Shown one piece after another: positions 34,611-44,296 of a stretch of 64,000 nt of DNA (the stretch's first letter is position 1; each line of letters starts with the position of its first letter). The DNA comes from Pseudoalteromonas luteoviolacea B = ATCC 29581 (lineage in GTDB: Bacteria > Pseudomonadota > Gammaproteobacteria > Enterobacterales > Alteromonadaceae), in NCBI GenBank assembly GCA_000333235.1, contig CAPN01000051.1, positions 310,001 to 374,000 on the forward strand, given 5' to 3'. The notes under the pieces were generated by a model. It was not told the origin of the DNA, ran no database searches, and saw nothing but the letters and a program-made list of their open reading frames with translations. The translations under genes were made by a program, and so were the position numbers.

Positions 34611-35120
34611 TTACACTTTCCCTTCATCTGGAATAATGGGATCCCAAATCACCTGACAAGCGCCATCAAAATTTGGCCCAATGACGTTGATCGTAAAAGT
34701 CAATTCTTCGTCACCAAGCAAAGCAGTTGAAACGCCTGATTTTAAGTTATACGTGATAATATCGCTGTTTATATTCTTGCTGTATTTCGGTGAACAGGGA
34801 GTGCCGTCATTGTTGTATGAGTTTGATTGCGTAGGTGTATTCGCAATAGAGACTATCCTATTTTCAGAACGGTTTGTTGAACTAAACTTAAACGACATAG
34901 AACGGTAAAAAGTCCCAACTCGTGGCTGAATTAACACTGTTTCATCAAACGATTCAACGATACTGTTGTCGTCTGGGGTGATTGTAATAAAGCCTGTTGG
35001 ATTACCCGGCACAATGTAAACGCCTTTTGGATTTGGAGTAAGTCTTGCGATAGCGTCTAAATCAAATTCTAAGTTAATTTGCGAGTCAACTGGGCTAGCT
35101 TGTTTTTCTGTCATTATCAT
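34611..35120 (-). CDS. Unknown 169-residue protein beside the FHA regulator
   Basis: No signal peptide or membrane span; many Thr, Ser, Asn and Asp and predicted strand-rich. Two Cys (in GTPCSPKY and GACQVIWDP) could be paired. The tail reads VIWDPIIPDEGKV, reminiscent of the small proteins named DP-EP in Alteromonadales, but I could not confirm this. The start at ATG 35120 is supported by AGGA eight bases upstream (35129-35132); a second ATG follows two codons on. It lies 38 bases after the FHA-winged-helix gene on the same strand, so they are probably one unit, and it converges on the kinase/TPR region. A target or effector of that signalling pair is possible, as inference. Confidence 0.72.
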   Translation of the reverse strand: MIMTEKQASPVDSQINLEFDLDAIARLTPNPKGVYIVPGNPTGFITITPDDNSIVESFDETVLIQPRVGTFYRSMSFKFSSTNRSENRIVSIANTPTQSNSYNNDGTPCSPKYSKNINSDIITYNLKSGVSTALLGDEELTFTINVIGPNFDGACQVIWDPIIPDEGKV

Positions 35121-35158
35121 TATTCATATCCTTTTTTATATTGTTTTTTGAAATTAAA

Positions 35159-36127
35159 CTAATTCGTAAATGCATACTCCACTTTACCACCTTTTAATAT
35201 TGAAATATTTGCACAACCTAAGCGCAACATTCCTGGGCGGCGCTCTATGAGTCTATCCAAATCGGCAAGGTGAGTAAGGTTATCTGAAACTTGTTTTCGA
35301 AAACGATGAATTTGAATATTGGCATGATATTCATCGATACCTAGTTGATGAGTGAGTTCATCGGTATACAACCAGCCTTGGCTATCTTGATTAATATGTT
35401 GTTGTATATCAGCGATTCGTTTACGCGCAAGTATCAACGACAAATAATGGTGGCTACGAACTTTTAAATCAATAACTTGGTCCGGACACTGTACACTCAA
35501 CCGTGTTGTTTCTTCGTCTTGGCTTACATTAAAACACAAACTCAAATCTTGAATAGATTCGACACTAGAACTGATAGGGACAGTTGCAGCATAGTTCGCA
35601 GAAGTTTGTAATCGCCAAGGAGAACCTTGCATATGAATAATATCACCATCTTTCAATTCATTTGGATTAGGCAATACATCATATACCGATTCAAGTTGCC
35701 ACTGATTTCGCTGAGCTTGAAATACAAGCGAGTATTCTGGTAAGTGCTCGCTAGGCAATAGATTGTAATGTGTTAAGGGGATTGCTGCATGATTGTCTTC
35801 TAGGCGCAGAGGAATGAGATGATCGCGCGGCATTCCAGTATCTGCAACTTCAAATTCCGTGGCTTTTGGGCCTGCAAAACTGATGATGTCGCCTTTTTTA
35901 AGTTTAACTGTTTTGTGCTTATCGAGATGTCTGTGGTTCAGCCAAGTACCATTACTGCTTAAATCTCTAATCCACCAATGATCATTTTGGTATTCAATCA
36001 CAGCATGAATTTTTGAAATTTCTGGTTTAGCAATTTGTGTATGAACGGATTCAGTTAACCTACCAAAAACATGATGAGGCCTTAAATAACAAAAAGCATG
36101 AGTTTGTTTGTCTATTAAATAGGCCAT
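35159..36127 (-). CDS. FHA domain protein with C-terminal OmpR-like winged helix
   Basis: A 322-residue cytoplasmic protein. The N-terminal FHA domain (~1-95) has the phosphothreonine-binding residues Gly22-Arg23, Ser38-x-x-His41 and Asn59-Gly60-Thr61-Trp. The C-terminal ~95 residues read like an OmpR/PhoB winged helix: LYTDELTHQLGID, then a recognition-helix segment HANIQIHRFRKQV (compare VDVHISRLRKKL of OmpR-type proteins), then IERRPGMLRLG as the wing. The middle part is unassigned. The start is ATG 36127 with GAGGTG upstream; a reading from 36157 would add ten residues. The design suggests a transcription factor controlled by a phosphothreonine ligand, with the adjacent kinase as natural partner. 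The winged-helix call is by eye. Confidence 0.8.
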   Translation of the reverse strand: MAYLIDKQTHAFCYLRPHHVFGRLTESVHTQIAKPEISKIHAVIEYQNDHWWIRDLSSNGTWLNHRHLDKHKTVKLKKGDIISFAGPKATEFEVADTGMPRDHLIPLRLEDNHAAIPLTHYNLLPSEHLPEYSLVFQAQRNQWQLESVYDVLPNPNELKDGDIIHMQGSPWRLQTSANYAATVPISSSVESIQDLSLCFNVSQDEETTRLSVQCPDQVIDLKVRSHHYLSLILARKRIADIQQHINQDSQGWLYTDELTHQLGIDEYHANIQIHRFRKQVSDNLTHLADLDRLIERRPGMLRLGCANISILKGGKVEYAFTN

Positions 36128-36279
36128 CTCTTCACCTCGAAAACGCTGCAATGACACTCGTGTGAGTTTTGTTTAACACTATATTAACACTTAAAGTTGG
36201 ATCTACCAATTAAATTCCATATCTCGTTCGCTGGGATGTCCTCGCGTCGTTCCCGTTGTAAACAATAACTCAATACCTT

Positions 36280-36678
36280 TTATCGTGTAATGCCACTCAG
36301 TTTATAACCGAAAGATTTCATTATTTTTATCTGTTTTGAGTCTGGTTTGAATGCAAAAAACCACAGAGTCGATTTTGTTAGATTTACTTTGGTTACTTTT
36401 AACCCAAAAATAGAAATAATTTTTACGTTGACGATTTGCTCAAAAGGGATGTAACAAGGCAATCCAAAGAGGTCATCATAGTAAACACCTTGATCATAAA
36501 AAATGACTTTTCTTCTCTCTAACACGCTTAGAATGAAATAGATTGAAACGACAAAACTCAAAACTTTTGCAAGAAAAGTGAGCTTTTCTTGACTTGCGCT
36601 AAGCAAATAAACGACAGCACAACACAGATAAATAGAGATAAAAAACGTTATATTTATATTGAATTGTAGTTTGTTCAC
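36280..36678 (-). CDS. Small membrane protein with PH-like tail, unknown function
   Basis: A 132-residue protein with two membrane spans (~9-29 and ~37-54) and a ~75-residue cytoplasmic tail beginning ERRKVIFYDQGVYYDD, which has the strand pattern of bacterial PH-like domains (PCYIPFEQIVNVKI). It starts with GTG 36678, supported by GGAG six bases upstream (36685-36688). It is the first gene of the minus-strand group with the FHA regulator, 152 bases before it. No family was recognised and the link to signalling is only positional. Confidence 0.6.
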   Translation of the reverse strand: MNKLQFNINITFFISIYLCCAVVYLLSASQEKLTFLAKVLSFVVSIYFILSVLERRKVIFYDQGVYYDDLFGLPCYIPFEQIVNVKIISIFGLKVTKVNLTKSTLWFFAFKPDSKQIKIMKSFGYKLSGITR

Positions 36679-37221
36679 CTTTAACTCCAGATGTCCGTTT
36701 AACGCGTAGTGGTCGGTAATATTGAAACCTAAGTTTTAATGCGCTTGATAAAATACGAAAAGCGAGTGTTTGAATTGCTTAATCGGTACATTTTACGCTG
36801 CAAAAAATTACCAGTAATGCATGCTATTGGTATTACACGGTATTACAAAAAGTCGAGTTAACTTAGACTGACAGCAAGTTAATTGGGCAAATCCCCAATT
36901 TCTTTGAAGCTGCGTGACTTCATCAGGAATATAGCGGCATATAGACAAGGGATTGATTGCGGGTAAACGCTTTTTCCCTTATCAAAATGAATAATGTGGC
37001 ATAAATGCTCGTAAAACTTGCTTTATGGGAGCGTCACTGTGTTTCGACTTAAAAAGGTCCAACATTCTTGCATTAGAGTGCCAAGTAAAGAAAACCCGGT
37101 GAAGTAGCGAACTCGTTATCTCAAAGTTGTTTGGATCTGTGAACTGAAAGTGTATAAATAAGGGTGTGTTTGATAAGTATGCGTCTATATTGAATGAATG
37201 TGAGTGATATTTGGAACATCT
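36679..37221. other. 543-nt gene-free region
   Basis: No supported gene, tRNA or repeat family was seen on either strand. It must contain the promoters for the minus-strand FHA group and for the isochorismatase-like gene. I could not place them. Confidence 0.4.
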
Positions 37222-37770
37222 ATGCTAACTGTTGATAATACTGGGCTTATCTTAGTTGATGTACAAGGGCAATTGGCGCGGCAGGTAGTCGAGAGCCAGC
37301 ACGTTATTGAACAGTGCTGTAAATTAGTAAAAAGTGCACAAATTTTAGGTCTTCCAATTGTGTGGCTCGAACAAAGCCCCACTAAACTTGGTCAAACCGT
37401 GCCTGAATTACAACAGTTATTGGGCGATCTTAGCCCTATCGTGAAAACAACGTTTGATGCGTGTCGCCAATCAAAGTTTCTTATAGAAATAGAGAAAAGT
37501 GGAAAAGTTAACTGGCTTATCTGTGGCATTGAAGCGCATATCTGTGTGTATCAAACGGCAAGTCGCTTATTGCAGGTAGGTTATAAAGTCCATGTGGTGA
37601 ATGATGCGATATCATCTCGACATCAACGAAATATCGATCTTGCAACAAATAAACTTATGCAAAGAGGCGCTGAACTTACTGGAGTTGAGATGTGCTTATT
37701 TGAGCTTTTGGTCGACGCCAAGGTACCACAATTTAAATTAATACTGGATGTAGTGAAAGCAAAAACCTAA
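37222..37770 (+). CDS. Isochorismatase-like cysteine hydrolase
   Basis: A 182-residue cytoplasmic hydrolase of the isochorismatase/nicotinamidase superfamily (YcaC-like group). The triad is present: Asp13 in LILVDVQGQL, a Lys in the SPTKLG region (~residue 60), and Cys in the conserved GIEAHICVYQTA (~residue 113). The residue before His is Ala, as in many family members that lack isochorismatase activity, so the substrate is unknown. The start at ATG 37222 has GGA six bases upstream; a GTG at 37204 is the alternative. Monocistronic. Confidence 0.85.
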   Translation: MLTVDNTGLILVDVQGQLARQVVESQHVIEQCCKLVKSAQILGLPIVWLEQSPTKLGQTVPELQQLLGDLSPIVKTTFDACRQSKFLIEIEKSGKVNWLICGIEAHICVYQTASRLLQVGYKVHVVNDAISSRHQRNIDLATNKLMQRGAELTGVEMCLFELLVDAKVPQFKLILDVVKAKT

Positions 37771-37868
37771 CGCCGTAGCCAGTTTTAACCTACTACTCTT
37801 TCATACGACATGAGATTTTCTAATTATCACAAGAGAAAACCTCACGTTGTCTTAGTCGCTATTCGCTA

Positions 37869-38375
37869 TTATTTACCTCTGGCAGTCCATGCTTTGTTGA
37901 CAGAACGTCGCCAAAGCAAATCGATACCAAAGTACCCAATGATGGATGCAGAGAAAGCGCACACTAAGCTACCAGTAATAAATGCAGGACCAATGGTACT
38001 CATACTTTCGCTTAGCCACTGCAAATTCGCTTCAAAATGGAAAGGTTGCTGTTCTTGGCCGAGAACCGCGGCACCAACTAAGTAAGCGACGTAAAAAATA
38101 GGTGGCATGGTTAATGGGTTTGTGATCCAAACCAAGGCAACCGATATTGGCAAATTTACACGGCAAGGAATGGCTAGAGCCGCCGCGAGAACCATTTGAA
38201 AAGGAACAGGGATGAACGCAAAGAACAACCCAATTGCAAACGCGCCGCGAGCAGAACGGCGATTTAAATGCCATAAATTGGCATCGTGTAATAAAGAACC
38301 AAAAATTTTAAGTGACTTTTGCTCTTTGATTTTATTGTGATCCGGCATAAAGCGTTGAATCGTTTTTTTAGGCAT
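37869..38375 (-). CDS. DUF2062 membrane protein
   Basis: A 168-residue inner-membrane protein of the DUF2062 family with spans at ~45-68, ~75-95 (WITNPLTMPPIFYVAYLVG, the family's TNPxTxxP signature) and ~125-150. Function is unknown. It often neighbours comEC, as here. The start is set at ATG 38375 with GGA five bases upstream; the frame stays open to 38384. Its 5' end overlaps the reading frame of comEC on the other strand. Confidence 0.88.
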   Translation of the reverse strand: MPKKTIQRFMPDHNKIKEQKSLKIFGSLLHDANLWHLNRRSARGAFAIGLFFAFIPVPFQMVLAAALAIPCRVNLPISVALVWITNPLTMPPIFYVAYLVGAAVLGQEQQPFHFEANLQWLSESMSTIGPAFITGSLVCAFSASIIGYFGIDLLWRRSVNKAWTARGK

Positions 38376-40592
38376 AGCGTCCAACCATCTACTTCTGTTC
38401 TGATTTGTTGCGGGTTCCTTTGCGCCAGCACCAGCACCCTGTTTTTATGGGGATCTTGGTACTTTTTAACCATCAGTGTGTTGACCGTTTTGGTTGGCGT
38501 CTATTTTAAGCCCATTTACGCGTTATTGTTAGGGTTTATTGCAGGATTTTTTTATGTTTATTTTGTCGTCTCAACTCATTTAGGTGAAAATAGAATTATC
38601 GCTCAAATTAAGACCTACGCGAGCATTGAAATTAAGACGATAATTAGTAACGAGCCAAATTTTTACACGTTAGTGAGGTTATGTGAAACAGACAAAAGTT
38701 GTATAAAAGGATATTTGGCTTTTCCGAAGCGTCTAATTGATTTGCAAGTGGGTGATAGGTTTAATGCAATCGTAAAATTAAAACCATTTCGCACTAACAT
38801 GCACTTTTATGGTCGGAATTCAGAGCTCTTTGCTTATATTAATCAAGTTCAATTTAAAGGTCGCCTTGTTGAAGTGGTTGCCAGACTCCCATCAGAAAAC
38901 GCTTTATCTCAGCAAGTGAAGGCAAGGTGGTGGGATAAAGTGAGTTCGTTGCAATTTGGTGGTATCTATTATGCTCTATTATTTGGTGATAAACGCGGGA
39001 TTACAGAAAAACAAAAGCAACAATTTCAATATTTAGGTATTAGTCATCTGCTTGCCATTTCGGGCATGCATGTCGGTATTTTTTACTTATTGAGTTTTTG
39101 GACATGCCGTTTTTTGGCTTTTCCTTTTTGCTGGCGAACAACTCAAGGTGGTGACTGGAATCGACAATACGCGCTAGCGGGCATTTTACTAAGTGCACTG
39201 TATGTGTGGTTAAGTGGGATGTCAGTCTCGTCACAACGGGCCTTTATCATGTTAAGCTTGGGTGTTTGGGCGTATTTTAATGCGCGCCCTTACTTAAGTT
39301 GGTCGGTACTTGGTTATTCCATTGTATTAGTGACGGTTATTAATCCTTTTTCTTGGCTAGATGTTGGATTCTATTTGTCTTACCTAGCCTTAATTGCGGT
39401 TTTTTTAGGTCTAAAAATAAGTACATACCTTGAAATAAAATCGGCAATTTTGAAACTGTTTATCATTCAACTAAGCTGTTTTTGCGTGCTTTTACCAGTC
39501 TCTGTGTATCTCTTTCATGGAGTAAGTATCGCCGGTTTATGGTTCAATATGCTAGCGATTCCCTATTTGACGTTTGTACTTTTTCCTCTGATCCTCATGG
39601 ATGTTTTATGCACTATTGCGATTGATTCACTGGTATTTTTGCCTTTACATGAGCCTTGGTTGAGTTGGGGCTTTACAAAACTAGCAGCATTGCCTAAAAG
39701 CCTAGTGTGGCTACCGTTAAATGGACTCAAGTGGATTGAAGTAATTTTTCTCTACGTCATGTTCATGTTTATTTTGTTTCTTGGTTTCAAGCGTTTTGCG
39801 TTGCTACTGTTCGTTTTTTTGATAAGTCAAAGAATGAATCATCAAGCACCTTTGTTAAGGTTAGTGGTATTCGATGTCGGGCACGGCACCATGGTATTGG
39901 CAATACGCAATAAACAAGCCTTTCTGTATGATTTTGGCCCAAGTTATTTTGGTCGTTATAATTATATCGGTAGCACATTGGCGCGGTTTATCGAGAAAGA
40001 AAATATTAAAATCAGCCATGCTGTCGCGAGTCACGAAGACAATGATCATGTCGGTGGTCGAGACGCGTTTCTAAATTCTAGTCATTCACACCATATTGCA
40101 AATAAAGATGGTGTATACAAAGAATGTCAAATCACGGGAGATGAGCTAGGCGAGGGGATTGAAATCGTAAAACATTGGCCAAAAGGTTCGGTTGATGGCC
40201 TTAACGATAATAATCGCTCTTGTGTCCTTACGATAAAAGTTGGTCAATTCAGCATATTATTGCCAGGTGACATTGAAGCCACAATAGAACGCACTTTGGC
40301 TTCGATGGCGAAAATAAAATCGGATATATTGTTAGTGCCACATCACGGCTCTAAATCGTCGTCTACGGAGCCGTTTATTACTGCAGTTTCGCCAAAGTAT
40401 GGTGTGATCTCACGAAGTTTTTATAATCCATGGAACATACCCCACCCGGAGGTAAAGAACAGATACACCTCGTATGGTACTGAATTATTTGATACAGCTT
40501 TACAGGGCGACATCGATATTCGAATCTATGCTAATGAAATTGAGGTAAAGACGGCCAGAGAACAGCGACATTGGTGGTTTTTAGACAATTAA
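38319..40592 (+). CDS. comEC: ComEC/Rec2 DNA uptake channel
   Basis: A protein of about 750 residues that carries transforming DNA across the inner membrane. N-terminal spans and an extracytoplasmic OB-like region (~80-200) precede the competence domain (~200-480, starting GGIYYALLFGDKRGIT and HLLAISGMHVGIFY). The C-terminal beta-lactamase-like domain has VFDVGHGTMVLA, SHEDNDHVGG, LLPGDIE and VPHHGSKSS, so the metal-site motifs are present. The start is uncertain: no ATG occurs in frame near the front. TTG 38319, GTG 38337 and GTG 38478 are candidates, and the first two lie inside the divergent DUF2062 gene. It leads into msbA 60 bases downstream. Confidence 0.9.
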   Translation: MLFDFIVIRHKALNRFFRHSVQPSTSVLICCGFLCASTSTLFLWGSWYFLTISVLTVLVGVYFKPIYALLLGFIAGFFYVYFVVSTHLGENRIIAQIKTYASIEIKTIISNEPNFYTLVRLCETDKSCIKGYLAFPKRLIDLQVGDRFNAIVKLKPFRTNMHFYGRNSELFAYINQVQFKGRLVEVVARLPSENALSQQVKARWWDKVSSLQFGGIYYALLFGDKRGITEKQKQQFQYLGISHLLAISGMHVGIFYLLSFWTCRFLAFPFCWRTTQGGDWNRQYALAGILLSALYVWLSGMSVSSQRAFIMLSLGVWAYFNARPYLSWSVLGYSIVLVTVINPFSWLDVGFYLSYLALIAVFLGLKISTYLEIKSAILKLFIIQLSCFCVLLPVSVYLFHGVSIAGLWFNMLAIPYLTFVLFPLILMDVLCTIAIDSLVFLPLHEPWLSWGFTKLAALPKSLVWLPLNGLKWIEVIFLYVMFMFILFLGFKRFALLLFVFLISQRMNHQAPLLRLVVFDVGHGTMVLAIRNKQAFLYDFGPSYFGRYNYIGSTLARFIEKENIKISHAVASHEDNDHVGGRDAFLNSSHSHHIANKDGVYKECQITGDELGEGIEIVKHWPKGSVDGLNDNNRSCVLTIKVGQFSILLPGDIEATIERTLASMAKIKSDILLVPHHGSKSSSTEPFITAVSPKYGVISRSFYNPWNIPHPEVKNRYTSYGTELFDTALQGDIDIRIYANEIEVKTAREQRHWWFLDN

Positions 40593-40652
40593 ATTTTGGT
40601 TTTCATTTTGTGAAGGCTACAATAAGCGTCCATTTTTTTGTTAGGCAGTAAC

Positions 40653-42392
40653 ATGAAGCAATCTTCATTGACCATTTATAAACGACTTTTAACGTATGTG
40701 AAGCCCTACAAAGCCGCAGCTATCTTTGCCGTTTTAGGTATGCTCGGTTATTCAGCAATGGATGCCTTGTTTGTTGAATTGATGAAGCCTTTTATAGATG
40801 AAGGACTCACCGCAAGAAACGCTGAAGTACTCAAAATGGCCCCATTTGTGGTGATGGCACTCGTCATTGGCCGTGGTATTTTTAACTATACGTCGTCGTA
40901 TTGCTTGACGTATGTCGGGTCTCAAGTCGTCAAAACATTAAGGCAATCGCTTTTTGAGCACATGCTTAATATGCCGGTTACGTTTCATGACAAGCACTCT
41001 AAAGGCGAACTCATTTCGAAAATTACGTTTGACACAGAACAAGTACAGCAAGCAATTACTCGAGCATTACAAATTGTGATCCGAGAAGGCGCTTATGTGT
41101 TTTTTTTATTGATAGTCATGTTTCGAGCATCGTGGCAATTGTCGCTCGTATTTTTAGTCGTAACACCATTAGTGGCAGTGATTGTCAGTGTCGTTTCAAA
41201 ACGCTTTAGAAAAATTTCCAAAAACATCCAAGATGCTATGGGGGAAGTAACGCGAAGCTCTGAGCAAATGTTAACTGGTCATAAAGTGATCCATGGTTTT
41301 GGTGGTCAAGAAAAAGCCACCTTACATTTTGCGCAAATTAACAATCGTAATCGTCAACAGCAAGTAAAGATGGACGCAACCAAAGCGTTGAGTGTGTCAG
41401 TAATACAAATCCTTGCTGCGGGTTCAATGGCGATTATTTTGGCTATCGTTGCAATGCCAAGCATGATTAACAGCATAACCTCCGGAACCTTTGTTACTTT
41501 GATTTCATCGATGATGTTAATGCTGCGTCCTCTAAAGCAACTTGCTAACGTCAACAGTGATTTACAACGTGGTATCGCTGCGGCAGACAGCATTTTTACT
41601 GTTCTCGATCAAGCGCTAGAAAAAGACACTGGATCACATATTGTTGAGCGTGTAAAAGGCGATATTTGCATTGAAAATCTCACATTTACGTATCCAACCA
41701 AAGCGGATCCAGTCCTAAATAAGCTGTCTCTCTCTATAAAAGCAGGCCAAACCGTTGCGCTAGTTGGGCGTTCTGGTTCTGGCAAGTCCACGTTATCGAA
41801 CTTGCTTCCACGTTTCTATGAGATTAAAACTGGCCTTATCACACTTGATGAGGTTGCCATCTGTGAATATCAATTAAAATCACTGCGTGCGCAATTCGCG
41901 CTAGTATCTCAACAAGTTGTATTGTTTAACGACACGATCGCAAACAATATTCTATATGGCTCGACACGCGACTTCAGCGAACAAGAAGTCATTGATGTTG
42001 CAAAACAAGCGCATGTTTGGGAGTTTGTTAAAGACTTGCCTGAAGGATTAAATACCATGGTAGGGGAAAACGGTGTGATGTTGTCGGGTGGTCAGCGACA
42101 ACGTATTGCAATTGCGCGAGCGATTGTCAAAGATGCGCCGATACTAATTTTAGATGAAGCTACGTCGGCGCTAGATACCGAGTCGGAACGACTCATCCAA
42201 AAGGCACTTGAAACACTTATGGTTGGAAAAACCTCTATTGTTATAGCGCATCGACTGTCAACGATTGAGAATGCGGATCTTATTTGCGTGTTAGATAAAG
42301 GTCAAATTATCGAACAGGGTAAACATCACGAATTGCTCGCCAAAGAAGGGGTATACACCGCGCTGTGTAAAATGCAAAATGGTGGCCATTAA
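40653..42392 (+). CDS. msbA: Lipid A export ATP-binding/permease MsbA
   Basis: A 579-residue half-transporter and homodimeric flippase that moves core-lipid A across the inner membrane. Six spans in residues ~20-310, with the ATPase domain in ~335-579: Walker A GRSGSGKST (~371-379), signature LSGGQRQR (~476-483), Walker B ILILDEATSALD (~496-507). Length is close to E. coli MsbA (582). ATG 40653 follows AGG; an upstream TTG at 40638 adds five residues. Its stop overlaps the lpxK start as TAATG. Confidence 0.96.
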   Translation: MKQSSLTIYKRLLTYVKPYKAAAIFAVLGMLGYSAMDALFVELMKPFIDEGLTARNAEVLKMAPFVVMALVIGRGIFNYTSSYCLTYVGSQVVKTLRQSLFEHMLNMPVTFHDKHSKGELISKITFDTEQVQQAITRALQIVIREGAYVFFLLIVMFRASWQLSLVFLVVTPLVAVIVSVVSKRFRKISKNIQDAMGEVTRSSEQMLTGHKVIHGFGGQEKATLHFAQINNRNRQQQVKMDATKALSVSVIQILAAGSMAIILAIVAMPSMINSITSGTFVTLISSMMLMLRPLKQLANVNSDLQRGIAAADSIFTVLDQALEKDTGSHIVERVKGDICIENLTFTYPTKADPVLNKLSLSIKAGQTVALVGRSGSGKSTLSNLLPRFYEIKTGLITLDEVAICEYQLKSLRAQFALVSQQVVLFNDTIANNILYGSTRDFSEQEVIDVAKQAHVWEFVKDLPEGLNTMVGENGVMLSGGQRQRIAIARAIVKDAPILILDEATSALDTESERLIQKALETLMVGKTSIVIAHRLSTIENADLICVLDKGQIIEQGKHHELLAKEGVYTALCKMQNGGH

Positions 42393-43366
42393 TGAATTGG
42401 CTGGAACGAAGTTGGTATAAAAAAACAAGTTGGATCACGTGGTTGCTCAGTCCACTCACGGTTGTGTTTTGGTTAGCGTCAATCGTTAGAACATGGCTAT
42501 ATCAAGTTGGTTTGAAACGCTCAGAGAATTTTGGAATTCCTGTTGTTGTCGTTGGCAATATTAGCGTTGGCGGAAATGGAAAAACGCCATTTGTAATTTG
42601 GCTCGGAAAATATTTACAGGCAAGAGGACTATCGGTTGCAGTGGTAAGTCGCGGGTATGGTTCAAAAGCCCCCAATTATCCGTATGTTGTCTCAAGTCGA
42701 TCAAGCGCCATAGAGGCGGGTGATGAACCAAGACTAATCGCCGATAATCTCAACTGTCCAGTTGTTATCGCACCAAAACGCAACGATGCGATTGCGCAAT
42801 TAATAGATAAAAAAATAGATGTGATCATCAGTGACGATGGACTGCAACATTACGCAATGGCTCGCGATATTGAATTTTGTATCGTAGACAGTAAGCGCCG
42901 CTTTGGCAACGAATGGTTGATGCCTTCGGGGCCATTAAGAGAATCAGTTAAGCGCACCAAAAGTGTCGACCTGATCGTCGAAAACGGAGGTGAAGCTGAA
43001 TTTCGATATGACCTCCACGTTGATGGAATATATCGTGTGCGCGACAATACGCCAATTAAAGCACCGATGAAAGCGAATGTCGTAACGGCTATTGGTCATC
43101 CTGAGCGTTTTATTAACACACTCAAACAGGCTGGAATTGAAACGAATGAAACGTTGTTTTTCCCCGATCATCATCCATTTAATGAGTCTGATTTTAGAAC
43201 GCTGAATAATGAAGCTGTCATAATGACAGAAAAAGACGCGGTGAAATGTCGCTTATTTTGCAAAGAAAACTGGTATTATTTAAAAGTAGCGGCTCAGGTA
43301 ACACCAGAGCTCGAAAATCAGGTTGAAACGATTTTAAAACAAAAAGGGATACTCAATGGCATTTGA
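42392..43366 (+). CDS. lpxK: Tetraacyldisaccharide 4'-kinase
   Basis: A 324-residue inner-membrane-associated kinase that phosphorylates the 4' position of the lipid A disaccharide. An N-terminal hydrophobic segment (~15-38) anchors it. The Walker-type loop [12 protein letters not shown] (residues ~57-68) and the segment [17 protein letters not shown] carry the catalytic region. It overlaps msbA by one base and the ycaR-like gene by 11 bases. Length and order are as in E. coli (msbA-lpxK-ycaR-kdsB). Confidence 0.96.
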   Translation: MNWLERSWYKKTSWITWLLSPLTVVFWLASIVRTWLYQVGLKRSENFGIPVVVVGNISVGGNGKTPFVIWLGKYLQARGLSVAVVSRGYGSKAPNYPYVVSSRSSAIEAGDEPRLIADNLNCPVVIAPKRNDAIAQLIDKKIDVIISDDGLQHYAMARDIEFCIVDSKRRFGNEWLMPSGPLRESVKRTKSVDLIVENGGEAEFRYDLHVDGIYRVRDNTPIKAPMKANVVTAIGHPERFINTLKQAGIETNETLFFPDHHPFNESDFRTLNNEAVIMTEKDAVKCRLFCKENWYYLKVAAQVTPELENQVETILKQKGILNGI

Positions 43367-43553
43367 CATAAAACTACTTGAGATTATTGCGTGCCCAGTG
43401 TGCAAAGGTAAACTGCGTTACGACAAAGCACATTCAGAACTAATCAGTACGGCGGCGAAGCTCGCTTATCCAATACGTGATGATATACCTGTTCTGTTAG
43501 AAACTGAAGCGCGTGAATTGTCTCAAGATGAGGTCGACTCGTGGAATTCGTAG
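43356..43553 (+). CDS. ycaR: Trm112/YcaR family protein
   Basis: A 65-residue protein of the Trm112 (DUF343) family with [11 protein letters not shown] at residues 13-23, one half of a zinc-ribbon-like fold; the second Cys pair of some members is missing, as in E. coli YcaR. The segment [13 protein letters not shown] is the family signature. It overlaps both lpxK and kdsB, so translation is coupled. It may act as a small partner of methyltransferases or envelope enzymes; not established. Confidence 0.93.
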   Translation: MAFDIKLLEIIACPVCKGKLRYDKAHSELISTAAKLAYPIRDDIPVLLETEARELSQDEVDSWNS

Positions 43554-44296
43554 TTGTTATTCCTGCACGATTTGCGTCAACACGTTTGCCCGGCAAGCCA
43601 CTGGCGAACATTGTTGGTAAACCAATGGTTCAACATGTGTACGAAGCGGCAAAACAATCCGGTGCGAAAGCAGTGTATATCGCCACAGACCATGAGCGAG
43701 TATATGAAGCTGCAAAGACATTTACTGATCATGTGTTAATGACAAGAGACAGCCATCAATCTGGGACTGAACGTCTAGCAGAAGTGGTGGAGCTATTATC
43801 ACTGCATGATGATACCATCATTGTGAATGTACAAGGCGATGAACCACTTCTTGCATCTGAAAATGTCACGCAAGTTGCTAAATTATTACATGAGTCAGAT
43901 GCCCCAATGGCTACGTTAAGTGTCGATATTCTCGATGTCGAGGAAGTATTTAACCCAAATGCGGTTAAAGTAGTAGCAGACGCAAAACGAAACGCATTGT
44001 ATTTTTCAAGAGCGTCCATTCCTTTTCAACGTGACTCAATGTTGAATTTAGATAAAGCGAAAATCAATCTAAGTGCTTTTTCACGCCACGTCGGGATCTA
44101 TGCTTATCGCGCCGGTTTCATTAAGCAATATCTAGCTTTGCCAGTCTCTCCTCTGGAGTTATTAGAATCCTTAGAGCAACTGCGCGTCTTATATCATGGG
44201 TATGCTATCAAAGTTGCGAAAGCGCAGTTTCCTGTACACGCAGGAGTAGATACGCCAGAAGATCTGGAAAGAGTGATCGCCTTTTTACAGCAATGA
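43541..44296 (+). CDS. kdsB: 3-deoxy-manno-octulosonate cytidylyltransferase
   Basis: A 251-residue cytoplasmic enzyme that activates Kdo with CTP to CMP-Kdo for lipopolysaccharide core synthesis. Nucleotide-binding start [15 protein letters not shown] (residues ~7-21), then [10 protein letters not shown] and the dimer region [16 protein letters not shown] are all diagnostic. It begins with GTG 43541 inside the end of ycaR. The stop overlaps the next start (ATGA at 44293). Confidence 0.96.
   Translation: MEFVVVIPARFASTRLPGKPLANIVGKPMVQHVYEAAKQSGAKAVYIATDHERVYEAAKTFTDHVLMTRDSHQSGTERLAEVVELLSLHDDTIIVNVQGDEPLLASENVTQVAKLLHESDAPMATLSVDILDVEEVFNPNAVKVVADAKRNALYFSRASIPFQRDSMLNLDKAKINLSAFSRHVGIYAYRAGFIKQYLALPVSPLELLESLEQLRVLYHGYAIKVAKAQFPVHAGVDTPEDLERVIAFLQQ

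Noticed and set aside
31596..36678. Kinase plus FHA genes considered as part of a type VI secretion locus
   Set aside because: No Tss structural genes, ClpV, Hcp, VgrG or PppA phosphatase nearby.
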